A DNA stretch of 64,000 nt from CAVSUR01 sp963846005 (lineage in GTDB: Bacteria; Actinomycetota; Actinomycetes; Streptosporangiales; Streptosporangiaceae): assembly GCA_963846005.1 (NCBI GenBank), contig CAWJUH010000006.1, positions 1 to 64,000 of the forward strand, given 5' to 3'. Below the pieces are notes generated by a model. It saw only the letters and a list, made by a program, of their open reading frames with translations. It did not search any database and was not told the DNA's origin. Positions 41,373-49,800 of this stretch are shown in pieces (the first letter of the stretch is position 1; each line of letters opens with the position of its first letter). Position numbers and translations under genes: made by a program.

Positions 41373-42725
41373 GTGCAGCCCTCCGTTGATCTTGCCCGGA
41401 TAGACTTGCGCGGCACCGCCCCGGCCGGGCTCAGCGCCGCCGCGCTGGCCGGGACGCTGCCCCGCGCCCGGCTCGACGTCGAGGCCGCGGTAAGAGCGGT
41501 CCGGCCGGTGTGCGAGGACGTGCGGCTGCGCGGCGCCGCGGCGGTCCGCGACTGCACCCGCCGGTTCGACGGCGTGGAGCTGCCCGCCACCCCGGTGCCC
41601 GCCGCGGCACTGGCCGCCGCGCTGGAGCGGCTCGCCCCGGACGTCCGGGCCGCGCTGGAGGAGGCCGCCCGCCGGGCCCGCCTGGTGCACGAAGACCAGC
41701 GGCCGCCGGACGCGGTGACGCAGATCGGGCCCGGAGCCAGGGTCACCGAGCGGTACGTGCCGGTCGGCCGGGCCGGGGTCTACGTGCCGGGCGGGCTGGT
41801 GGCCTACCCGTCCTCGGTAGTCATGAACGTGATCCCGGCCCAGGTCGCCGGGGTGGGCGAGATCGCCGTGGCCTCGCCGCCGCAGGCCGGCCAGGGCGTC
41901 CTGCCGCACCCGTCGGTGCTGGCCGCCTGCGCGCTGCTCGGCGTCACCGAGGTGCACGCGGCCGGGGGCGCGCAGGCGATCGCGATGCTCGGGTACGGCA
42001 CGGCGGACTGCGCGCCGGCGGACGTGATCACCGGGCCGGGCAACGTGTACGTGGCCGCGGCCAAGCGGCTGCTGGCCGGCCAGGTGGCGGTGGACGCCGA
42101 GGCCGGCCCGACCGAGATCGCGATCATCGCGGACAAGACCGCCGACCCGCAGTACGTGGCCGCCGACCTGATCGCGCAGGCCGAGCACGACCCGCTGGCT
42201 GCGTGCCTGCTGATCAGCACCGATCCCGACCTGCCCGGCCGGGTCGACGCCGCGGTGACCCAGCAGGCCGCCACGGCCCGGCACCGGGACCGGGTGCTGG
42301 CCGCGCTGGCCGGCCAGTCGGCCTGCGTGCTGGTCGACGATCTCGACATGGCACTGGCGGTGTCCGACGCCTGGGCACCCGAGCACCTGGAGATCCAGGC
42401 CGAGAACGGCGCCGCACTGGCCCGCCGGGTCCGCAACGCCGGGGCGGTGTTCGTCGGCCCGTACGCCCCGGTGTCGCTCGGGGACTACCTGGCCGGCTCC
42501 AACCACGTGCTGCCGACCGGCGGCACGGCCCGGCACTCCGGCGGCCTGGCCGTCGGGGCGTTCCTGCGCGGGATCCACGTGGTCGAGTACGACGAGGCCG
42601 CGCTGGCCGAGGTCGCCCCGCACATCGAAGCGCTCGGGGGGGCCGAGGACCTGGCCGCGCACGTCGCCGCGGTCCGGGCCCGGGTTCCCGGCGGCCCGGC
42701 GCGCGGCCGCGCCGCGGGCGGGCCG
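41373..42725 (+). CDS. hisD: Histidinol dehydrogenase, fused in frame to hisC as read
   Basis: Last two oxidations of histidine synthesis. Motifs: VPVGRAGVYVPGGLVAYPSS, QAIAMLGYGTADCAPADVIT, GPTEIAIIADKTADPQYV, QAEHDPLAACLL and GSNHVLPTGGTARHSGGLAV. The GTG at 41373 starts a normal N-terminus. There is no stop before hisC: after HVAAVRARVP a Gly/Pro/Ala/Arg linker leads straight to the hisC start. In the +1 frame a TGA overlaps the hisC GTG, the arrangement seen elsewhere in this operon, so one wrong base would explain the fusion. Confidence 0.92.
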
Positions 42726-43829
42726 GTGACGGCGCCGCAGGCGCTGCCGCTGCGGGCCGACCTGGCCGGGAAGCAGCCCTACGGCGCGCCGCAGCTGGAC
42801 GTGCCGGTCCGGCTGAACACCAACGAGAACCCGTTCCCGCCGCCGGACCGGCTGATCCGCGAGATCGCGGCCGCGACCGCACAGGCCGCCGCCGGGCTGA
42901 ACCGCTACCCCGACCGGGACGCGGTGGCGCTGCGCGAGGACCTGGCCCGCTACCTCGGCCACGGGCTGACCGGGCAGCACACCTGGCCGGCCAACGGCTC
43001 CAACGAGGTCATCCAGCAGCTGCTGCAGGCATTCGGCGGAGCCGGGCGCAGCGCGCTGGGCTTCGAGCCGTCCTACTCGATGCACCCGGTCATCGCCCAG
43101 ACCACCGGCACCCGCTGGATCGCGGCGCCGCGGGAGCGGGACTTCGGCCTCCGGCCCGCGGCGGCCGCCGCCGCCATCGCCGCGCACCAGCCGGACCTGG
43201 TTTTCCTGACCTCGCCGAACAACCCGACCGGGACCGCGCTGCCGCTGCCGGTCATCGAGGCGGTGTGCGAGGCGGCACCGGGCATGGTCGTGGTGGACGA
43301 GGCCTACGCCGAGTTCGCCCGCGACCCGGCGGCCACCGCGCTCGCGCTGCTGCCGCGCTACCCGCGGCTGGTCGTGATCCGCACCATGTCCAAGGCGTTC
43401 GCGCTGGCCGGGGCCCGGGTCGGCTACCTGGCCGCCGGCCCCGGGGTGGTCGGCGCGGTGCAGCTGGTCCGGCTGCCCTACCACCTGTCCGCCCTCACCC
43501 AGGCGGTGGCCCGGGTGGCGCTGGCGCACGCACCCGGCCTGCTGGCCGGGGTGGACCGGTTGCGGGCCGAGCGGGACGAGCTGGTCGGCTGGCTGCGCGG
43601 CCGCGGGCTGGCCGTAGCCGACTCGGACGCCAACTTCGTGCTGTTCGGCCGGTTCGCCGACCGGCGCGCGGTCTGGCAGGGCCTGCTGGACGCCGGCGTG
43701 CTGGTCCGCGAGGTCGGGCCGCCGCAGTGGCTGCGGGTCAGCATCGGCACCGCCGGCGAGATGGCCGCATTCCGCGCCGCCCTGGACGGCGTGCTAGCCC
43801 GGTCCCCGCAACTGCAGGAGGCAACATGA
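42726..43829 (+). CDS. hisC: Histidinol-phosphate aminotransferase, in frame with hisD
   Basis: PLP transaminase for the seventh step of histidine synthesis. Landmarks are RLNTNENPFPPPDRL, LNRYPDRDAVALREDLARYL, NGSNEVIQQLLQAFGG, FLTSPNNPTGT, VVVDEAYAEFA and the PLP lysine in TMSKAFALAGARVGYLAAG. The likely own start is the GTG at 42726; as read it continues from hisD to make one 818-residue chain. The TGA overlaps the hisB ATG (ATGA), exactly where the 45-bp repeats begin. Confidence 0.92.
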   Translation: MTAPQALPLRADLAGKQPYGAPQLDVPVRLNTNENPFPPPDRLIREIAAATAQAAAGLNRYPDRDAVALREDLARYLGHGLTGQHTWPANGSNEVIQQLLQAFGGAGRSALGFEPSYSMHPVIAQTTGTRWIAAPRERDFGLRPAAAAAAIAAHQPDLVFLTSPNNPTGTALPLPVIEAVCEAAPGMVVVDEAYAEFARDPAATALALLPRYPRLVVIRTMSKAFALAGARVGYLAAGPGVVGAVQLVRLPYHLSALTQAVARVALAHAPGLLAGVDRLRAERDELVGWLRGRGLAVADSDANFVLFGRFADRRAVWQGLLDAGVLVREVGPPQWLRVSIGTAGEMAAFRAALDGVLARSPQLQEAT

Positions 43830-44566
43830 GCGGCGCACGCGCAGCGGGCGGAGAAGCGAATCAGCAAGCACTGAGCGGCGCACGCGCAGCGGGCGGAGAA
43901 GCGAATCAGCAAGCACTGAGCGGCGCACGCGCAGCGGGCGGAGAAGCGAATCAGCAAGCAGCGGGGGGCGGGCCGGCCCGGCGGGCCAGCCGGGTGGAGC
44001 GGATCACCAAGGAGACCCAGGTCCTCATCGAGCTGGACCTGGACGGCGCCGGGGTGACCGAGGCCGACACCGGGGTGCCGTTCTTCGACCACATGCTGGC
44101 CCAGCTCGGCAAGCACGGCAGCCTGGACCTGACCGTCCGGACCAGCGGCGACACTTACATCGACGCGCACCACACGGTGGAGGACACCGCGCTGGCCCTG
44201 GGCCAGGCGCTGCGCGAGGCGCTCGGCGACAAGGCCGGGATCCGCCGGTTCGGCGACGCGCTGATCCCGCTGGACGAGACGCTGGCCTCCGCCGCGGTCG
44301 ACCTGTCCGGCCGCCCGTACGCGGCGCACTCGGAGCCGGAGTCCATGCCCCCGCTGATCGGCACCTACGACACCACGCTGACCAGCCATTTCTTCGAGTC
44401 CCTGGCGATCACGGCGGGATTGTGCGTGCACCTGCGGGTGCTCGCGGGCCGCAACCCGCACCACATCGTGGAGGCGCAGTTCAAGGCGTTCGCGCGGGCG
44501 CTGCGCACGGCGGCCGAGCCCGACCCGCGGGCGCCGGGCATCCCCAGCACCAAGGGCGTGCTGTGA
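43826..44566 (+). CDS. hisB: Imidazoleglycerol-phosphate dehydratase with repeat-encoded N-terminal extension
   Basis: Catalyses dehydration of imidazoleglycerol phosphate. The enzyme proper begins near residue 50 (RRASRVERITKETQ) and shows the paired metal motifs FFDHMLAQLGKHG, DAHHTVEDTALALGQAL and, in the second half, ETLASAAVDLSGRPY, HFFESLA and NPHHIVEAQFKAFARALR. Residues 1-45 are three copies of SGARAAGGEANQQAL, encoded by the 45-bp repeats, which most HisB proteins lack. The only start with an overlapping stop is the ATG at 43826; GCAGGAGGC lies just upstream. Confidence 0.93.
   Translation: MSGARAAGGEANQQALSGARAAGGEANQQALSGARAAGGEANQQAAGGGPARRASRVERITKETQVLIELDLDGAGVTEADTGVPFFDHMLAQLGKHGSLDLTVRTSGDTYIDAHHTVEDTALALGQALREALGDKAGIRRFGDALIPLDETLASAAVDLSGRPYAAHSEPESMPPLIGTYDTTLTSHFFESLAITAGLCVHLRVLAGRNPHHIVEAQFKAFARALRTAAEPDPRAPGIPSTKGVL
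43827..43960. repeat. 45-bp tandem repeat, three units, at the hisC/hisB boundary
   Basis: Units at 43827-43871, 43872-43916 and 43917-43960, identical to each other except at the very end. The first 34 bases of the unit match the uraD/uraH repeat exactly; the last 11 differ at several positions (Gln-Gln instead of Arg-Leu codons). The first TGA is the hisC stop codon. Confidence 0.95.
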
Positions 44567-44594
44567 CCCGCCGCCGGGCTGGCGAGGCGGCCCG

Positions 44595-45233
44595 GTGAGC
44601 CGCCCCCGGGTCGTGGTGCTGGACCACGGCTCCGGCAACCTGCGCTCCGCGCAGCGGGCGCTGCAGCGGGCCGGCGCCGAGGCGGAGGTGACCGGCGACG
44701 GGCCGGCCGCGCTGGCCGCCGACGGGCTGGTCGTGCCCGGCGTCGGCGCGTTCGCCGCCTGCATGGCGGGGCTGCACAAGGTCCGCGGCGAGCTGATCAT
44801 CGGGCGCCGGCTGGCCGGCTCGCGGCCGGTGCTGGGCATCTGCGTCGGCATGCAGGTGATGTTCGACCAGGGCGCCGAGCACGGACTGCGGACCGCGGGC
44901 TGCGGCCAGTGGCCAGGCGTGGTGGAGCGGCTGACCGCGCCGGTGCTGCCGCACATGGGCTGGAACACCGTGTCGCCGCCGGACGGCACGGCGATGTTCG
45001 CGGGCCTGGACGGCCAGGCCCGGTTCTACTTCGTGCACTCCTACGCGGCCCGGTCGCTGCCGATCGAGCCGTCGGGCCGGCTGCGGCCGCCGCTGGTCAC
45101 CTGGGCGGTGCACGGCGAGCCGTTCATCGCCGCAGTGGAGAACGGCCCGCTGTGGGCCGCCCAGTTCCACCCGGAGAAATCCGGGGACGAGGGCGCGCTA
45201 GTGCTATCGAACTGGCTGGAGACACTGAGATGA
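44595..45233 (+). CDS. hisH: Imidazole glycerol phosphate synthase glutaminase subunit
   Basis: Class I glutamine amidotransferase that feeds ammonia to HisF. Landmarks are LDHGSGNLRSAQRAL, LVVPGVGAFAACM, the nucleophile Cys in GICVGMQVMFDQGAEH, MGWNTV, and AAQFHPEKSGDEGALVLSNW with the catalytic His-Glu. The GTG start is 28 bases after the hisB stop. Its TGA overlaps the priA ATG. Confidence 0.93.
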   Translation: MSRPRVVVLDHGSGNLRSAQRALQRAGAEAEVTGDGPAALAADGLVVPGVGAFAACMAGLHKVRGELIIGRRLAGSRPVLGICVGMQVMFDQGAEHGLRTAGCGQWPGVVERLTAPVLPHMGWNTVSPPDGTAMFAGLDGQARFYFVHSYAARSLPIEPSGRLRPPLVTWAVHGEPFIAAVENGPLWAAQFHPEKSGDEGALVLSNWLETLR

Positions 45234-45994
45234 GCGACACTGACGGCCGGCCGCCCAGCGGGAACGGGGACGGCGGCCTGATCCTGCTGCCGGCCGTGGA
45301 CGTGGCGGCCGGGCAGGCCGTCCGGCTGGTGCAGGGCGCGGCCGGCACCGAGACCTCCTACGGCGACCCGCTGGCCGCCGCCCTCGCCTGGCAGCAGGCC
45401 GGGGCGGCGTGGATCCATCTGGTCGACCTGGACGCCGCGTTCGGCCGCGGGTCCAACGCTGACCTGCTCGCGCAGGTCACCGGCGCGCTCACGGTGAGCG
45501 TGGAGATGTCCGGCGGCATCCGCGACGACGCCTCGCTGGAGCGGGCGCTGGCCACCGGGTGCGCCCGGGTGGTGATCGGCACCGCGGCGCTGGAGAACCC
45601 GGACTGGGTGCGGCGGGTCATCGCCGAGCACGGCGACAGGATCGCGGTCGGCCTGGACGTGCGGGGCAGCCGGCTGGCCGCTCGCGGCTGGACCTCCGAC
45701 GGCGGCGAGCTGACCGAGGTGCTGGCCCGGCTGGAGGACGACGGCTGCGCCCGCTACGTCGTCACCGACGTCACCCGCGACGGCACCCTGACCGGGCCTA
45801 ACACCGAATTGCTGCGCCAGGTCTGCGCCCGCACCGGCCGCCCGGTCATCGCCAGCGGCGGGGTGTCGAGCCTGGCCGACCTGCACGCCATCGCCGCGCT
45901 GCGGCCTGCCGGGGTGGAGGGCGCGATCGTCGGCAAGGCCCTGTACGCCGGGGCGTTCACCCTCGGCGAGGCGCTGGCGGAGGTCGGCCCGTGA
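45230..45994 (+). CDS. priA: Phosphoribosyl isomerase (HisA/PriA)
   Basis: A beta/alpha-barrel isomerase for ProFAR. In actinobacteria the same protein usually also does the TrpF step (PriA). LLPAVDVAAGQAVRLVQG gives the first catalytic Asp, WIHLVDLDAAFGRG the next strand, VEMSGGIRDDASLERAL and VVIGTAALENPDWVR the phosphate sites, and VTDVTRDGTLTGPNTELL the second Asp. Whether it also serves tryptophan synthesis cannot be proven here. Stop and hisF GTG overlap (GTGA). Confidence 0.9.
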   Translation: MSDTDGRPPSGNGDGGLILLPAVDVAAGQAVRLVQGAAGTETSYGDPLAAALAWQQAGAAWIHLVDLDAAFGRGSNADLLAQVTGALTVSVEMSGGIRDDASLERALATGCARVVIGTAALENPDWVRRVIAEHGDRIAVGLDVRGSRLAARGWTSDGGELTEVLARLEDDGCARYVVTDVTRDGTLTGPNTELLRQVCARTGRPVIASGGVSSLADLHAIAALRPAGVEGAIVGKALYAGAFTLGEALAEVGP

Positions 45995-46803
45995 GCCTGG
46001 CCGTCCGGGTCATCCCGTGCCTGGACGTCGACGGCGGCCGGGTGGTCAAGGGGGTGAACTTCCGCGACCTGCGCGACGCCGGCGACCCGGTCGAGCTGGC
46101 CGCCGCCTACGACTCCGGCGGCGCCGACGAGCTGGTGTTCCTCGACATCACCGCGTCCAGCAGCGGCCGGGACACGATGACCGGCGTGGTAGCCAGGACC
46201 GCCGACCAGGTGTTCATCCCGCTGACGGCGGGCGGTGGAGTGCGCAGCGTGGCCGACGTGGACCGGCTGCTGCGGGCCGGGGCCGACAAGGTGTCGCTGA
46301 ACACCGCCGCGATCGCCCGGCCGGAGCTGCTCACCGAGGCCGCGCAGCGGTTCGGCTCCCAGTGCATCGTGATCTCGGTGGACGCCCGGCGCGGCGGCGG
46401 CGCGGACTGCCCCAGCGGGTTCGAGGTGACCACGCACGGCGGCCGCCGCGGCACCGGGATCGACGCGATCGGCTGGGTGCGGCGCGCCACCGGGCTCGGG
46501 GCCGGCGAGATCTTGCTGAACTCAATGGACGCCGACGGCACGAAGGCGGGCTTCGACACCGAGCTGATCAGCGCGGTCCGCGCCGCCGCGGAAGTCCCGG
46601 TGATCGCCAGCGGCGGCGCGGGCCAGCTCCGCCATTTCCCGCCCGCGGTGGCGGCCGGGGCGGACGCCGTGCTGAGCGCCACCTTGTTCCATTTCGGGGT
46701 GCTCACCATCGGCGCGGTCAAGCAGGAACTGGCCGCGGCCGGGTACCCGGTCCGGCTGGCCGGCGCCGCGGCCGGCCTCAGCATGGAGGGCACGCGACCA
46801 TGA
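45991..46803 (+). CDS. hisF: Imidazole glycerol phosphate synthase cyclase subunit
   Basis: Barrel partner of HisH. VRVIPCLDVDGGRVVKGVNF carries the first catalytic Asp; FLDITASSSGRDTM, LTAGGGVRSVADVDRLLRAG and the late EILLNSMDADGTKAGFDTEL (second Asp) are as expected. 270 residues is normal. Its stop overlaps the hisI ATG (ATGA). Confidence 0.94.
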   Translation: MSLAVRVIPCLDVDGGRVVKGVNFRDLRDAGDPVELAAAYDSGGADELVFLDITASSSGRDTMTGVVARTADQVFIPLTAGGGVRSVADVDRLLRAGADKVSLNTAAIARPELLTEAAQRFGSQCIVISVDARRGGGADCPSGFEVTTHGGRRGTGIDAIGWVRRATGLGAGEILLNSMDADGTKAGFDTELISAVRAAAEVPVIASGGAGQLRHFPPAVAAGADAVLSATLFHFGVLTIGAVKQELAAAGYPVRLAGAAAGLSMEGTRP

Positions 46804-47186
46804 GAATCGAGGCGGGCGCCGCCGGGCTGGACCCGGCCATCGCCAGCCGGCTCAAGCGCAATGCGGACGGCCTTGTGGCGGCAATAGCGCAGCAGTTCGA
46901 CACCGGCGAAGTGCTCATGCTGGGCTGGATGGACGACGAGGCGCTGCACCGCACCCTCACCACCGGGCGGTGCACCTACTGGTCGCGCAGCCGCCAGGAG
47001 TACTGGGTCAAGGGCGACACCTCCGGGCACCAGCAATGGGTGAAGTCAGTCGCGCTGGACTGCGACGGCGACGCGGTGCTGGTCCGGGTCGACCAGGTCG
47101 GCGCGGCCTGCCACACCGGCGAGCGGACCTGCTTCGACGCCGGGCAGCTGGCCGCCGCCGCGGGGGAGCGCCCGGTCGCGTCCTGA
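46800..47186 (+). CDS. hisI: Phosphoribosyl-AMP cyclohydrolase
   Basis: Third step of histidine synthesis. VLMLGWMDDEALHRTLTTG, YWSRSRQEYWVKGDTSGH and the zinc/magnesium site DCDGDAVLVRVDQ with CHTGERTCF are all present in 128 residues, so this is the stand-alone cyclohydrolase without the HisE domain. Last gene of the his operon. Confidence 0.93.
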   Translation: MRIEAGAAGLDPAIASRLKRNADGLVAAIAQQFDTGEVLMLGWMDDEALHRTLTTGRCTYWSRSRQEYWVKGDTSGHQQWVKSVALDCDGDAVLVRVDQVGAACHTGERTCFDAGQLAAAAGERPVAS

Positions 47187-47261
47187 GCCCGGGCGGTCCG
47201 CGCAGGTGCGCCGGCCCGGCGGCGGGGGACAATGAGACTGGGCGACGGCGGGAGGAGCGTG

Positions 47262-48155
47262 ATGGCCGGCAAGGGCAAGAAGGCTGCGGACGCGGCCGGA
47301 AAGCGGCAGGCCAGCGGGCAGGCCCCGGCGAAGAAGGCCGGAAAGCACGGCGCCGGGCGGATGCCGAAGCAGCTGTACGAGACCGAGCTGTACCGGCTCC
47401 AGGCCGAGCTGGTCAAGCTGCAGGAATGGGTGCGCACCGAGGGCGCCAGGATCGTGGTCATCTTCGAGGGCCGCGACGCGGCCGGCAAGGGCAGCACGAT
47501 CAAGCGGGTCACCCAGTACCTGAATCCGCGCCTCGCCCGGATCGTGGCGCTGCCCGCGCCGACCGAGCGGGAGCGGACCGAGTGGTACTTCCAGCGCTAC
47601 ATCGCCCACCTGCCCGCGGCCGGGCAGATCGTGCTGTTCGACCGCAGCTGGTACAACCGGGCCGGGGTCGAGCGGGTCATGGGCTTTTGCACCAAGGAGG
47701 AGTACCACCGGTTCCTGCACCAGTGCCCGATCTTCGAGCGGCTGCTGGTGGAGGACGGCATCCTGCTGCGCAAATACTGGTTCTCGGTGAGCGACGAGGA
47801 GCAGGAGCACCGGTTCTTCTCCCGGCTGAACGACCCGATGCGGCGCTGGAAGCTGTCCCCGATGGACCTGGAGTCGGTCAGCCGGTGGGAGGACTACTCG
47901 CGGGCCAAGGACGAGATGCTGGTGCACACCGACATCCCCGAGGCGCCGTGGAACGTGGTCGACAGCGACGACAAGCGCAGCGCCCGGATCAACATGATCG
48001 CGCACCTGCTGACCACGATTCCCTACCACGACGTGCAGCGGCTGCCGCTCACGCTGCCCGAGCGGCCGGCCTCCGGCGGGTATGTCCGCACCGCGATGGA
48101 GATGCAGACGTTCGTCCCCGACCACGCCGCCGGCGTGGTCCGCGCGAAGGATTAG
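47262..48155 (+). CDS. ppk2: Polyphosphate kinase 2 (PPK2)
   Basis: Transfers phosphate between polyphosphate and nucleotides. The Walker A loop lies in GRDAAGKGSTIKRVTQYL, the lid/Walker B in LFDRSWYNRAGVERVMGF, and FFSRLNDPMRRWKLSPMD and WNVVDSDDKRSARINMI are standard for single-domain PPK2. A Lys/Ala-rich disordered N-terminus of about 45 residues precedes the domain. The ATG at 47262 is chosen over 47232 because GGAGGAGCG sits directly upstream. Likely a separate unit after the his operon. Confidence 0.9.
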   Translation: MAGKGKKAADAAGKRQASGQAPAKKAGKHGAGRMPKQLYETELYRLQAELVKLQEWVRTEGARIVVIFEGRDAAGKGSTIKRVTQYLNPRLARIVALPAPTERERTEWYFQRYIAHLPAAGQIVLFDRSWYNRAGVERVMGFCTKEEYHRFLHQCPIFERLLVEDGILLRKYWFSVSDEEQEHRFFSRLNDPMRRWKLSPMDLESVSRWEDYSRAKDEMLVHTDIPEAPWNVVDSDDKRSARINMIAHLLTTIPYHDVQRLPLTLPERPASGGYVRTAMEMQTFVPDHAAGVVRAKD

Positions 48156-48202
48156 CCGCCGGCCCGCACCCAGCGCCAGGCCGATCATGAAGCCGGGACC
48201 GC

Positions 48203-48897
48203 TTAGAGACGGACCGGGGCCGGGCCGGGCTGGTCGAGCAGCGCGCGCAGCCGGGCATCGCCGGGCGGCAGGCCCAGCGCGGCCCGGGTGAACTCGGCCG
48301 CGAGGCCGTGCCACAGCCCGGCCCGGCGCAGCATCGCGTGCTCGCCCCCGGCCACCTCGATCGCGGTCACCCGCGCTCCGGCGGCGCCGGCCCGGCCGGC
48401 GTAGGCCCAGGTGCCCGGCGCGCTGGTGACCCGGTCCCGGTCGCCGTGCGCCAGCAGGACCCGCCGTCCCGCGAGCTGGCCGGCCGCTCGCCCGGCGGCA
48501 GCCACGGCGCGACCGCGCCGACCGCGGTGACCAGCGGGTGCCCGGCCGCCCGCAGCGCCGCCCGGCCGCCCATCGAGTGCCCGATGAGCACCACCGGGAC
48601 CTGGCCGAAGCGGTGTCCCGCCTGCGCCAGCAGCCGGGCCAGGTCGGCGGCCGGCGAGGCCTCCGCGCCGTTCCAGCCACGGACCGCGAACCGGGGCCGG
48701 GCGACCTGCGCGCCGCTGCCGCGGACCGCCCGGCGGATGGCGGCCGCGAGCGGGGCCATGCGCAGCACGGCGGGCTGCGCCGCCGTGGTCGGCTCGCGGC
48801 TGGCCGACCTGCCGCCGTGCAGCACCAGCACCAGCGCGCTGATCTCGCGCAGGCCGGCCTGGCCGCCGGCCGCGACGGCCGTCTCGGGGTCCATCAT
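48203..48897 (-). CDS. Alpha/beta hydrolase, one frameshift
   Basis: A small serine hydrolase of about 230 residues. The nucleophile elbow is LIGHSMGGRAALRAAG, the Asp is in LLAHGDRDRVTSAPG, and the His is in VAGGEHAMLRRAG. The two halves are in different frames; a one-base change near 48485 (GERPA to GQLAGRRV) joins them. The start is one of two adjacent ATG codons at 48897 and 48894. The substrate is not predictable. Divergent from the DUF1810 gene with about 27 bases between starts. Confidence 0.75.
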
Positions 48898-48924
48898 GGA
48901 TTCCTCAGCTCCCCGGGAAGGCTC

Positions 48925-49362
48925 ATGGACAATCTCTTTGATCTGGAACGCTTCACCGCCGCTCAGGATGCCGGCGGCAGCTACGACCGGGCCGTGGCCG
49001 AGCTGCGGGCCGGCCGGAAGGCCAGCCACTGGATGTGGTTCGTGTTCCCGCAGATCGCCGGCCTCGGGCAGAGCGCGACCTCGCGCCACTACGCGATCGG
49101 CTCGCTGGACGAGGCTCGCGCCTACCTGCGCCATCCGGTGCTCGGGCCGCGGCTGGCCGCGTGCGCGCGGCTGGTGGCGGAGTTGCACGGCCGCACCGCC
49201 GAGCAGGTCTTCGGCGGCATCGACGCGATGAAGCTGCGCTCATCGATGACGCTGTTCGCCCGGGCTGCCCCGGACGAGCCGGTGTTCGGCCAGGTACTGG
49301 ACCAGTACTTCGGCGGCGTCCCGGACGCCGCTACCGAGCGGCTGCTGGACCGGGCTGGCTAG
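48925..49362 (+). CDS. DUF1810 family protein
   Basis: A 145-residue helical protein matching the DUF1810 pattern: LERFTAAQDAGGSYDRAVAE, SHWMWFVFPQIAGLGQSATS, YAIGSLDEARAYLRHPVLG, VFGGIDAMKLRSSMTLFA and a C-terminal FGQVLDQYFGGVPDAATERL. The family has no proven function. The ATG follows CCGGGAAGG. It precedes a VOC protein by 9 bases, so the two are probably one transcript. Confidence 0.85.
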   Translation: MDNLFDLERFTAAQDAGGSYDRAVAELRAGRKASHWMWFVFPQIAGLGQSATSRHYAIGSLDEARAYLRHPVLGPRLAACARLVAELHGRTAEQVFGGIDAMKLRSSMTLFARAAPDEPVFGQVLDQYFGGVPDAATERLLDRAG

Positions 49363-49371
49363 GGTGGCGCG

Positions 49372-49731
49372 ATGAGCCTGGAATGGGAGCAGGTCAACGT
49401 CGACTGCCGGGATCCAGCGGCGCTCGGCCCCTGGTGGGCCGAGATGCTCGGCTGGGTGGTCGTCAACGACGACCCGGAGGAATACGAGATCCGCCCGGCG
49501 CCTGATCGGCTGCCCGGGCTGCTGTTCGTCCGGGTACCCGAGTCCAAGGAGGCCAAGAACCGGCTGCACCTGGACTTCCGGCCCGATGACCAGGACGCCG
49601 AGGTGCGCCGGTTCCTCCAGGCCGGGGCGGTCCACGCCGACGTGGGGCAGTCGCCGTCCGACCCGTGGGTGGTGCTGGCCGACCCCGAGGGCAACGAGTT
49701 CTGCGTGCTCGGCCCGCGCCGGCCCGCCTGA
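49372..49731 (+). CDS. VOC-family (glyoxalase-like) protein
   Basis: A 119-residue single VOC module pair: VNCRDP-type start (VNVDCRDPAALGPWWAEMLG), VVNDDPEEYEIRP, NRLHLDFRPDDQDAEVRRFL and WVVLADPEGNEFCVLGP. The His and Glu in HLDF and NEFCV could bind a metal. Similar short proteins are annotated as glyoxalase/bleomycin-resistance-like, but no substrate can be given. Confidence 0.8.
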   Translation: MSLEWEQVNVDCRDPAALGPWWAEMLGWVVVNDDPEEYEIRPAPDRLPGLLFVRVPESKEAKNRLHLDFRPDDQDAEVRRFLQAGAVHADVGQSPSDPWVVLADPEGNEFCVLGPRRPA

Positions 49732-49800
49732 CGGCAGGCCGGCGCGGGCCGGACGGGTGAGCGCGGGCGGGGCCGCGCGGGCGGGCGGCGGGCGGGCCGG

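Noticed and set aside
41271..43529. A 752-residue minus-strand open frame opposite hisD-hisC
   Set aside because: It is the antisense shadow of two clear enzymes, has His/Arg/Gly-rich low-complexity sense and no domain motifs. Long antisense frames are expected at this GC content.
41510..44566. A 1018-residue plus-strand frame ending in hisB
   Set aside because: Only the part from 43826 is protein-like (HisB). Upstream it is the wrong frame of hisD-hisC, with Gly/Arg/Pro-rich sense.
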